Below the pieces are notes generated by a model. That model was not told where the DNA came from, ran no database searches, and was given only the letters and a program-made list of their open reading frames with translations. DNA of 13,457 bases from Jimgerdemannia flammicorona. Taxonomy: Eukaryota > Mucoromycota > Endogonomycetes > Endogonales > Endogonaceae. Both the position numbers and the translations under genes were made by a program. Below, in pieces: positions 1-7,249 of the stretch; positions within the stretch are counted from its first letter, which is position 1; the number at the start of each line of letters is the position of its first letter. The stretch is taken from assembly GCA_003990745.1 (NCBI GenBank), contig RBNI01004797.1, positions 1 to 13,457 on the forward strand, read 5' to 3'.

Positions 1-25
1 AAAAAAAAAAAAAAAAAAAAAAAAA
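1..25. repeat. Poly(A) tract at window edge
   Basis: Twenty-five consecutive A residues directly abut the first base of the A1 repeat. It could be the A-rich tail of an element lying upstream, a simple repeat used as the insertion site, or the trimmed edge of an assembly. The second copy of the repeat (A2) has no A tract in front of it, so the tract is probably not part of the Ngaro-type element. Confidence 0.8.
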
Positions 26-230
26 GAATTCACAAGTCAATGAGGCAGGAATGTTTTGGGCATCAAGTAGAGGGTGTGGTTGTCTCATTGAGGTGTAAGG
101 TGGAGTGAAATGGTAGATTGCATAATGCTGTACCTATACTGTTCTAGATTAGTAATTGTTTTCTTCTTCACACTCATACATCTGTCTATATACATATCAT
201 ACATTCATCTATACTGTATTTGTTTTTGCT
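26..230 (+). repeat. A1 terminal repeat (5' half of split direct repeat)
   Basis: This segment aligns with 6080-6283 (A2) along its whole length, about four of five positions matching by eye. It begins GAATTCACAAGTCAATGAGG, against GAATTTACAAGTCAATGATG in A2. Similarity fades near 230, just before the presumed Gag start codon at 231. In Ngaro-type elements A1 and A2 let the linear RNA be restored to a circular DNA for recombinase-mediated insertion; that role is family knowledge and not visible here. Confidence 0.88.
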
Positions 231-1640
231 ATGGTTCTTGCTGTTAATTCATACCTTCTTTGTTGTTATAAACCCTCTAACACCTCCAAAGGCCAATATG
301 AACTCTGCTCTCCTACCTGTCTGCTCCACTCTGATGTCTCCTTCATTGAACAGGTACTTCATTTCCTCCAAGACAACTCCAATGAAGAAGAAAACTCCAA
401 TACTGACATTTTAGAGACTTATCTCACTAACCTGGCTGAAAACTCTTCCTTGCCATATACTCCTACACATATATTGACCTGCATTGCTGAGAAAGCCCTA
501 CACAGTCTATGGCCTCACACTTGTCAGGCCCAGCAACCTTACAACTTCCCCTGGATACTTCCATTGAAGATAACATCACCCTTCTGCAAGAACATGTTAT
601 TGCCCAAGATTAGCATGGTGATGAAATCCTCTCTCTACTACACTCCTGGCCTGAGCAGCCTTGAGTGACTGCCCCCGACACCCCCATCTCAGTAGTTGAT
701 CAAGACTTTATTGATAGGGCTACTGTACCTCAATTGGCTGCCTTAGAAGCTATACCTCAACCCTTACCAGCTATCCTAACTTCTACACCTGTAGTTGGCC
801 AAGACCAAGACCCATCTGGTAACCCATAGGGTGAGTTTTCTTTTATACTAACCACTCTCTCAGCAGCTCTATCCCACATTATTGTTTATAGCATAAATAT
901 CTCCTAACTCCTTCTCTACCACCTCTCTCAGTCACTTTCTGGAATAAAATATTATATCAAGTGGTACCCATCCCAAGGCACAATTCATCAAATCTCTAGA
1001 TGATGCTGGCACAAGAGTCTTTTTATAGAAGCTATCATCTCTTATTAAAGAACTTTATGATATTTCATCCCTTCTTGCTGCTCTTCTTAAATATTTCAGC
1101 ATCCTCCTTGATATCTATCCTGGCCTTACTGACTCCACCCACTTCTTCACTTATGCTACTGATATCATTCTGCTTTTGATCTCCTCCTTCTGGTCTACCC
1201 TTCTTGACTATCATATCTCTTTTCCTATAAAATATATTACAGAAATCATTAATAATAATATCTTACCAGAATAGTGCTGCCAATAATCTCAGCACAACTC
1301 TGACCTATTTATGGTCCTCAGTCTATACCAATGACCATATATCCCCATAACTTCTACTTATGTTTTGAAGTTAAACACAAAATCCTAAGGCCAATTTTCA
1401 CAATTCTCAGCAAGCAGCAATGGCTTCACTTTGATATCTAATCCCAGCTCTTCTATATGGCCAACTTGCTGCTTCTACAATAGCATTATGATTGATGGTC
1501 TCCCTATAAAGGATCCTGGCTACCAATATAAAGATTGTACATATACCCATATATGCTTCTGATGTAGTAAAGAATACTCTTGGACACAATGTCCTCATAA
1601 TTCTACTTATTGCCCCTAGAACTAGCCCCCATTATAACTC
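231..1640 (+). pseudogene. Gag-like ORF1 remnant of Ngaro-type element
   Basis: The ATG at 231 sits at the A1 edge and opens a frame running to 668 (about 145 codons), rich in Asn, Ser and Leu. Past about 530 a different frame reads better up to about 830, including PISVVDQDFIDRATVPQLAA. From about 1040 to 1260 another stretch contains FWSTLLDYHISF, resembling the W-x3-L/V-x2-YH-x2-F pattern of fungal Ngaro Gag proteins. Near 1470-1595 a cysteine/histidine cluster occurs (CCFYN, then KDCTYTHICF, a stop, CSKE and TQCPH), consistent with a decayed zinc-binding region of DIRS/Ngaro Gag. Several stops and at least two frame changes separate these blocks. Gag would package the element RNA. The assignment rests on position and these patterns; no alignment could be run. 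Confidence 0.6.
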
Positions 1641-1879
1641 CTACTCTGCTCATGTCTACATCTCTTTTACCTGCCCCAAATACTACTCTATATTACCCAC
1701 TTACTGCACCTCACAATACCACTGATCTCTCCATTATATATTGATTCCCAACCCCACCAATTGTACTCTGCTCTGTAGTATAGCTCTGTAAACTTAAGTA
1801 CTATTCCAACCAACTCCTGTTACAGACTACTATCTCTACCACCACATAAGGAGTTTTCTTAAGCTTTATTGGTCCTTAT
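1641..1879 (+). other. Inter-domain stretch, no recognisable gene
   Basis: This pyrimidine-rich part of the Ngaro body lies between the Gag Cys/His cluster and the first RT-like block. I recognise no motif in any frame. It is probably decayed Gag C-terminus or RT leader. Confidence 0.5.
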
Positions 1880-2880
1880 TAATGACTTGTAGGTCTTAAC
1901 CACTATTTAGCTTTAGACCATCCAGATGCCATCACAGCTGACATCACTCATAAGATCACTACTGAAAGAGTCTGTGGTCTCTTTTCTTCTCTCCCATTTC
2001 TCAACTTCTGCTCATCACCTCTTGGTGCTTTCACAAAGAAGAATTTTACATTAGTATGGCACTGTATCCATGATCTATCCTGGCTCTATCAAGACTGCTC
2101 TGTCAATGAGAGTATCAATTCTGAAGCTTTCACCTATCTTATACTCATTTTGATGAAGTACTTGATCTGATTCACCATTCTGGTCAAGGTTGCCTATTAT
2201 CCAAGGTTGACCTCACTGTTGTATACTATATATACTTATCCACTCTGCTGACTGAGAGCTCTTGGGGTTTGAATGGTAGGACCAGTTCTACTTTGAGTAT
2301 TTTGCCCCCTTTAATGTATCATCATCTCTATTTCTCTTCAATCTATTTACTGAACTCCTGGTATAGACTGCTGGCCAGTATAGTATCTGCTCACTGATAT
2401 ATTATGTGGACAATTTTCTTATTTTCTCTGATCCCATCATTGCTCTATATTACCTCTAGACATTTCTATCTCTGTGTCATGACCTCAGGTGGTCTACCCA
2501 AGTATGCAAGATTGAGGGTCTTACTACTTCTCTCACCTTTTTTGACATTGAGCTCAACTCTGATACTATGGAAGCTTATCTTCTTCCAGAAAAACTTTCT
2601 GCTATCATGGATAATCTTATCTATAGTCTTCTTGCTCATTCTGCACTTATCTACAATTGTAGTCCCTCATTCGCTCCCTTACTTTTACATATAAGTTTAT
2701 TCTGCCTGACTGCCTATTCTTCTGATACTTCATCAACCTACTATCATATAACTCTCAATTCCATATCTATCTTACAGAGGAGTTTCATACAGATATTTGA
2801 TGGTGAATTGCATTCCTTTTATCCTGGATCAGTATATCTGTTGTTCATCCTATTGAGTAATTACATACTACTGATGTTTA
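1880..2880 (+). pseudogene. Reverse transcriptase remnant (DIRS/Ngaro RT)
   Basis: RT would copy element RNA into DNA. Blocks appear in the family order. At 2012-2110 SSPLGAFTKKN is followed by WHCIHDLSWLYQDCSVNESI, close to the DIRS/Ngaro pattern SPLG-x-x-K...W-R-x-IHDLS...SVND-x-I. After a frame change near 2150 the reading is DEVLDLIHHSGQGCLLSKVD, containing the K-x-D motif with its first catalytic Asp. At 2301-2440, in frame 3, APFNVSSSLFLFN matches PFG-x-SS-x-FLFN with Gly replaced by Asn. Then YYVDNFLIFSDP replaces the YVDD catalytic box: the second Asp codon now reads Asn. At 2547-2600 FDIELNSDTMEAYLLPEKLS matches the downstream FLGIELD...MEARLPP-x-KL block. An in-frame TAG (near 2367) and a TAG near 2457 also break it. 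Confidence 0.85.
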
Positions 2881-2886
2881 TCTCTG

Positions 2887-3340
2887 AACAGAGCTAGTGG
2901 CAGTCTTGGCTTTGGTGTCTTTTTTAATAGCCATTAGTTCTCTATATTATGGCCATCTGATCTCCTTCTACTTGATATTCAATTTAAAGAACTTTATACT
3001 ATTATTACCACTACTGCTACATGGAGTGATTACTGGTTATTTCAGCATATACTTCTTCATATAGACAACTAAGCTATTATTGCCATTGTCAACTCTGGAA
3101 CCTCACACAACCTCCTTCTTCTTGAGCTTATCCACTAGTTATACTTCTTAATGGTCCAATATGTATTTCAACTCTATACAAAATTTATCCCAACTATTGA
3201 GAATAGTATTACTGATGTCCTATTCTATACTGACCTCTCTTATTTCTGTCATCTTGCTCCTTATGCTCAGATGTACTCAATGGTGACTGATTCAATCTCC
3301 ATACTGTACTTCCTCCTATCATTGCCTTCTTTCTGTGGTT
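2887..3340 (+). pseudogene. RNase H remnant (DIRS/Ngaro RH)
   Basis: RNase H would remove the RNA template strand. In one frame from 2893, ASGSLGFGVFFNSH corresponds to the TDASG-x-x-GWG opening, but the codons before it read Asn-Arg, so the first catalytic Asp is lost, probably through a small indel. IQFKELYTI near 2977-3003 keeps the Glu of the FKEL box. At 3061-3135 IDN, a stop, then AIIAIVNSGTSHN matches the DN-x-A-V-V-x-I-x-NSGTS block, which is characteristic of tyrosine-recombinase retrotransposons. FIPTIENSITDVL and LAPYAQM (about 3190-3280) correspond to the HIPG-x-x-N-x-IADALSR end. In-frame stops at about 2932, 3067 and 3136 disable it. Confidence 0.82.
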
Positions 3341-3399
3341 TGGCCTAATAAGAACAATATATTGATCATATTCATTGGATCAATGAAACTTTCTCCAAT

Positions 3400-4220
3400 T
3401 CTGTGCCTTCTATGATACCAACAATACTTCTGGCAGTCTCTTGCCTATGTCCAAATTGATATTAATGCACTGGGTGCACTTCCTTGTACTATGACAGCTC
3501 TAACTATCTACTATCAAACAGTATCTCTCTGCAATCTACTCACTCTATATTGACTCTAGTTTTGGTAACCCATTTTAAGATCTCCTCCAGCTTCTATGAA
3601 TCTTATACAGCATCAAATATTGGCTCAGTATTTGGCCATCTCAACTCTGTCTTCCCATTATACTTAATATTCTGTAATATCTCCTAGGCTTACTTTATCT
3701 CTCCAACCATGATGATCTCATTCTGGCTACTGCTATATTATTAGCCTACATTGGTTTTCTGTAATCTAGTGAACTTACCTGAAGTGATCTATTTGATGCA
3801 TCCTATCAAATATTGCAGAGCAGCATCACCTTCTACCCTAGTATAACTGATCCTCTCATATTGTCCTCACTCTTCTGGTCTCTAAGATAGACCTTTTTTA
3901 TCAATATATAGTTCTGTTTATCACAAAATAGATTTCAATGTACCATATGTAGTCTCTCTCCTGTTTCTGATGTTTCCTATACATCCAGCCCTACCTAGCT
4001 CTCTACTGTTCCTACAGCTAGCTGGCCATCTATCTTGTTAACTGCCTATACTCTCTGCTTCTCTTGGTTAGATTGAACCTATATATATATGCTAATTATA
4101 GCTTCCAGATTGGTACCATATCCAATGCCACCATGGCTGGTCTATCTGTCTATGAAATCCAGTTACTGGATCATTAGTGTACTTCTGCTTACAAAGGATA
4201 TATTTATATATCTATATCAC
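3400..4220 (+). pseudogene. Tyrosine recombinase (integrase) remnant
   Basis: In this family the recombinase inserts the circular DNA copy in place of a DDE integrase. The N-terminal core-binding part is seen at 3504-3690 (frame 3): STIKQYLSAIYSLYIDSSFG, then NPF and a LYSIK block, matching YLSAIRSLHI...GFGNP...GIKR. Box A at 3744-3779 reads AYIGFL-stop-SSELT. Family members have FLR-S-SEL here, so the first catalytic Arg codon is now TAA. A FYPSITDPL block (about 3830-3855) fits the SKTDP strand. The second box at 4088-4170 reads NYSFQIGTISNATMAGLSVY against HSFRIGAAT: the His and Arg codons now read Tyr (TAT) and Gln (CAG). The final box, TSAYKGYI at 4181-4204, keeps the Tyr nucleophile (codon 4199-4201). 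Frame changes and stops make it inactive. Confidence 0.85.
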
Positions 4221-4489
4221 ATATTCTATATCTCTACACTTCTCTTACTTGCTTATATACTGCTTACATCACTAGCTATATATCTCATTCTGCTAATTTT
4301 CTATAGGTTCTGACCTTTCTCATATAGCCTACATCACCAGTCCTACCAACCTACTGTAATGTGCTGGCTCAATGGAGGCAAATTACAAGGTTGGGGGGGT
4401 TGATGTAGTTTGGCTTATGCCCCCAGTTACTTTGTCAAAAAGCAACAAAATGTTCTAAGATTTCCTGAGATCCTTGGTGTTTAGCAGTA
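4221..4489 (+). other. Element 3' spacer, no gene seen
   Basis: Past the recombinase the sequence is AT-rich to about 4320, then less biased. From 4388 there is a run of seven G, followed by GATGTAG...ATGCCCCC, a loose GGGGG/CCCCC bracket around about 20 bases. CpG becomes more frequent from about 4511. I recognise no coding signal. The G run may mark the edge of the CpG-retaining insert. Confidence 0.45.
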
Positions 4490-4540
4490 TAATAGTCAAA
4501 AGCTGGATATCCGCGAGCAGTTTCCTTACTGGGATGGTTC

Positions 4541-4815
4541 TCTGGGTGTAGCGGTGATTTTTGTGGATGGGTTTCCTTCTTGGGTGGCGGTCAATTTGTG
4601 CATAGTGCGAACAGGATCCTTATTCGGGTTGGCTGGGAATTCATGTGTAGCATGACGAGTTCCTTCTTTGGGTTAACTGGGAATGGTAAAATTTCGTATG
4701 TAGCGCGATAATCTCTGGGTGTGATGGTCTAGTAATTTAATGGTTCTCCTTCTTGGGTGGTGGGTGATCTTTGCATAGTGTGGTGGGTTCCTTATTTGGG
4801 TCAACTGGGAATTGT
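4541..4815. repeat. 173-bp direct tandem repeat
   Basis: TCTGGGTGTA at 4541 recurs as TCTGGGTGTG at 4714, a period of 173. In both units this is followed at matching spacing by a CTTCTTGGGTGG block, a GCATAGTG block, and TTCGGGTTGGCTGGGAATT or TTTGGGTCAACTGGGAATT. The second copy is interrupted at about 4815 by the next set of repeats. Confidence 0.7.
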
Positions 4816-4818
4816 ACT

Positions 4819-5005
4819 GGCAGCAGATTCTTCTGTAATGGGCTCACTGGGAACAATGAATAACTCGAATGTCGCAGATTCTTCCTGAATCAGCGGCTTC
4901 AACTGGGAATATGGCAGATAACTCAAAAGGCAGCAGATGATGCAGGTTCTCCTGAATTGGCAGGCTTCTCGGAAATGGCGGCTTCAACTGGGAATAACTC
5001 GGATG
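4819..5005. repeat. Degenerate tandem repeat, three units of about 52-77 bp
   Basis: Units begin near 4819, 4871 and 4929, each with a (G)CAGCAGAT- or TCGCAGAT-type start. Each then has a TTCT(C)CTGAAT-like block (absent or altered in the first unit) and ends with CTGGGAA followed by AATAACTC or a variant. The third unit is longer through an internal duplication of GCTTC-containing sequence. Confidence 0.55.
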
Positions 5006-5449
5006 GTGTGAGTTCTTCCAGATCGGGCTCTTCTGAGAATATTAACTTGGGTTCTTGGCAAGTTATATTGAGACTAGCTTCATTTGCACAGAGTTGCGTC
5101 GATAGACTGGCTCTACTGCGAAGTTGCATCAGGGACTGGCTTGTGGCAAGGCTCTCTGGGAATGCAGAAACTGGGGTTCTTCAGGCTTATCTGGCAAGTG
5201 TACCAATAGTGCAGCTTATTCCTTAAGTAGCAGGTTCGCGAAGTTCTCCTTGAACTTAGGTGGCAAATCTTCAAGCTTTGTATTGGAAAGTGGACTGGAG
5301 TGAAAAAGGGGACCAATGCTCATAATCTCCTAACAGTGGCTATAGAGTTCCTCTCGATGTGTTGTAGGCAGACTTGTCTTTTGCTTTTGGATTCAATATC
5401 AGACTGAGGTTTATTCACTCTTGTCTCTGGGGTAATTTATACAGGTTGG

Positions 5450-5471
5450 TTGCTATCTGGTTGCTATGTGG
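5450..5471. repeat. 11-bp tandem duplication
   Basis: TTGCTATCTGG is followed immediately by TTGCTATGTGG, one mismatch in eleven. It is short and of unknown meaning, but it lies just before the 18-bp array. Confidence 0.7.
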
Positions 5472-5499
5472 CTAACTATAGATCTGCTACTTATGGCAG

Positions 5500-5553
5500 G
5501 TATACAGAGTCTGTACAGTATATAGGACCTGTACAGTGTACAGAGTCTGTACA
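5500..5553. repeat. 18-bp tandem repeat, three units
   Basis: The units GTATACAGAGTCTGTACA (5500-5517), GTATATAGGACCTGTACA (5518-5535) and GTGTACAGAGTCTGTACA (5536-5553) lie head to tail, followed by a decayed part unit. Each unit boundary creates an eight-base palindrome CTGTACAG. The outer pair, CCTGTACAG and CTGTACAGG, forms an inverted repeat around ten bases. This could be a replication-slippage minisatellite or a cluster of protein-binding half-sites. Confidence 0.8.
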
Positions 5554-5580
5554 GGTAAACAGACCCTTTTTGGTATCTCA

Positions 5581-5896
5581 GGCTATTTATATAGTTTTCC
5601 ACAACAATGTTTACTGGTTACTATGCTGTGTGTTCATGTCATCCTACCTAATTGTTCACGTCATCTGGTTAAGATATAATTCGGGTGATATGTTTTGGTT
5701 TGTCACACTACTATGTGGCTTATATCATCTTCTCAATATTTGGCTTATGATACCAGCTCTTATTCTGTATAGCCCATATTACCAGCCAGCTTTCTCTTCC
5801 TTTTTATTCCCATTTTCATCACCTTCCTTCTCATTTCTTTCCTCAGTATTTAGATATACTCTCTCTACTTCATTTATTTTATATCTTATCACAACT
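5581..5896 (+). other. Element 3' spacer before B1, no gene seen
   Basis: AT-rich sequence that becomes strongly pyrimidine-rich from about 5780 to 5890 (runs of TTCC, TTTC and TCTC). An open frame (about 5450-5971) crosses it, but it is simply hydrophobic, low-complexity translation of T-rich DNA running into the B1 repeat, so I do not call it a gene. Confidence 0.6.
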
Positions 5897-6056
5897 ATAC
5901 AATTTTTTTATTTAGATCAGTTTTACCATAATATTTTTCACTTTACTTCATTTTCCAAATATATACATTGACCACAATAACTTAGTTTTTGTGGTTCTTT
6001 GTATGGGATTTCAGAACTTAGAGATATATAGCATAGGCTTTAAATAGTATAGCCAT
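5897..6056 (+). repeat. B1 terminal repeat
   Basis: It aligns with 6311-6472 (B2). Matching landmarks in order are TTTAGATCAGTTTTACCA/TTTAGTTCAGTTTTACCA, CAAATATATACATTGACCA/CAAATATATATATTGATCA, ACTTAGTTTT, and AGAACTTAGAGAT/AGAACTTAGGGAT. It lies directly upstream of A2, as expected for the B1-A2-B2 end of a Ngaro-type element. Confidence 0.88.
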
Positions 6057-6079
6057 ATATTGAATAAGGAGGTTTGTTT

Positions 6080-6283
6080 GAATTTACAAGTCAATGATGC
6101 AGAAATATTTTGGGCATCATATAGAGGATATGGATGTCTCATTGAGGTATAAGGTAGAGTGAAATAGTAAATTGCATAATTCTGCACCTATGCTATACTA
6201 GTTTAGTACTCATTTTCTTCTTTATACTCATATATCCATCTATTACATATTGCACATTTATCTATACTATATTCATTTTTACT
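6080..6283 (+). repeat. A2 terminal repeat
   Basis: Second copy of A1 (26-230). Many of the differences are TG in A1 against TA in A2, for example ATGTTTTGGG/ATATTTTGGG and AAGGTGGAGTG/AAGGTAGAGTG. CA to TA changes also occur (ATTCACAAG/ATTTACAAG). It lies between B1 and B2. Confidence 0.88.
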
Positions 6284-6310
6284 ACCTCTCACTCACCCAA
6301 CTTAGCTCTT

Positions 6311-6472
6311 ATATATTCTTATTTAGTTCAGTTTTACCACAACATTTTTCTCTTCATCTCATTTCTCAAATATATATATTGATCATAACAACTTAGTTTT
6401 CTCATTCTTTATATGAGATTTTAGAACTTAGGGATGCATAACATAGACTTTGAACAGTATGGTCATATGTAT
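6311..6472 (+). repeat. B2 terminal repeat (3' end of element)
   Basis: Second copy of B1, about 25 bases after A2. Similarity fades at GTCATATG/GCCATATA near 6470, which sets the 3' boundary of the element. Beyond it the sequence is unrelated AT-rich DNA. Confidence 0.87.
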
Positions 6473-6475
6473 ATT

Positions 6476-6864
6476 CATATATATAAAATTTCTAAAGTAT
6501 TACTATAAGATAATACTAGTATGGCACAGCTTCAGCCTTAGATTTATATAACAATATATATTATTTCTGTCATAAGCAATAAAAAAAATCCTTAATTGAT
6601 GAATAGAAGTGTCAGATAGAGAATATATCTGGAAAAAGGAGTATAAGTCTGTTAAATTCCTTTGGCTTATTCTAGCTTATATCTGTCAACTGATTCTCTT
6701 TATTCAATATATGTGAATAATAATTTTATATTTGAACATATATCTATATGAGGAAGAATATCTTGAATATGATATATTGATCAGTTTACTAATAATTGGG
6801 CCCAAAAAGTATTTTGTATAATTATAAACATAGTGGTCTACACAAGACATTAGTATGAATATTT
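6476..6864. other. AT-rich intergenic DNA, no gene seen
   Basis: Very AT-rich with many TATA/ATAT runs and no CpG. All frames are closed at short intervals. I see no repeat copy and no motif. Confidence 0.7.
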
Positions 6865-7110
6865 GTCTACTTGTGGTCAAATGTCCCTATCTGCATGATC
6901 ATAGTATTGTAGTTGAGGGGCCTATATGGAGTATAGATACAGTATGAGTATCTTTGTACCAGTCTATAGTTGGGGGCCTCTGTGTGATAATTGAGAGATC
7001 TGTATAAAATATCAATATGGTATCAGTATCTTTGCACTGGTCTATAGTCAAGAGTCCCTGAATAATTTTCAAGGGGTCTGTATAGAGTATAGATATAGCT
7101 ACCTTTCTCT
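6865..7110. repeat. 78-bp tandem repeat, first block
   Basis: GTCTATAG starts at 6962 and again at 7040, exactly 78 bases apart. A related but longer unit (97 bases, GTCTACTTGTGG start) lies at 6865. Shared features in order are GTCTATAGTT/TC, a G/C-rich GGCCTC or GAGTCCCT, TAATT, GATCTGTATA, and TATGAGTATCTTTGTACCA or a variant. The third unit breaks off after about 58 bases near 7098. Confidence 0.75.
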
Positions 7111-7249
7111 AATATAATTTATATTATACAAATATCAAAAATATGTTTTGACACAATTCAGAGAAAAGGTACTAGTAATATATCATTAAGTAAGAGTTCA
7201 GATGGGTGTACTGAGTTAGATGGATCTGAGACATTTAACTAGCAGAATA

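Larger units (their letters stand above)
4490..5580. mobile_element. CpG-retaining insert-like segment (possible solo LTR)
   Basis: Base composition changes abruptly here. About two dozen CpG are visible between 4511 and 5364, against two in the preceding 4.4 kb, so the segment was probably inserted later or escaped the same decay. It has two kinds of tandem repetition, and at 5360-5445 a stretch resembling the R-U5 end of a retrovirus-like LTR (a T-rich run, CAATATCAGACTGAGG, then GGGGTAATTTATACA). No protein is recognised. The longest open stretch, about 4936-5226 on +, is Ser/Gly/Asn-rich and then Leu-rich, and matches nothing I know. I could not find a convincing TG...CA boundary pair or target-site duplication, so the LTR reading is tentative. 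Confidence 0.35.
26..6475 (+). mobile_element. Degenerate Ngaro-type tyrosine-recombinase retrotransposon
   Basis: Two independent lines of evidence support the call. First, terminal repeats occur in the split direct order A1-internal-B1-A2-B2, the arrangement known for Ngaro-type elements. Second, the internal part, read through stops and frame changes, gives Gag-like, RT, RNase H and tyrosine recombinase remnants in that order on one strand. No aspartic protease or DDE integrase is seen, which argues against an LTR retrotransposon. No open frame spans any domain and catalytic residues are lost, so the copy is not autonomous. CpG is almost absent from 1 to 4400 (two seen, near 676 and 2672). 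The outer limits are set by the repeats to within about 10 bases at the 5' end and about 20 at the 3' end. The element is enlarged by a probable later insertion between the recombinase and B1. Confidence 0.85.

Noticed and set aside
2404..3348. Several short open frames on + in the Ngaro body
   Set aside because: They are fragments of the RT, RNase H and recombinase frames, or shadows of them, and are covered by the pseudogene entries.
4388..4416. GGGGG...CCCCC bracket as a terminator hairpin
   Set aside because: Only five base pairs can form around a loop of about 20 bases, and no T tract follows.
4923..5316. Minus-strand open frames in the CpG-retaining segment
   Set aside because: They are short, cover the tandem repeats, and match no recognisable protein.
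5450..5971. 173-codon open frame on +
   Set aside because: The translation is hydrophobic low complexity from T-rich DNA, spans the 18-bp array and ends inside the B1 repeat. No domain or composition supports a gene.
6080..6472. A2-B2 taken as one LTR of an LTR retrotransposon
   Set aside because: No matching intact LTR exists at the 5' end (only the A half is there), the B half is duplicated at the 3' side only, and the internal region has a tyrosine recombinase and no DDE integrase.
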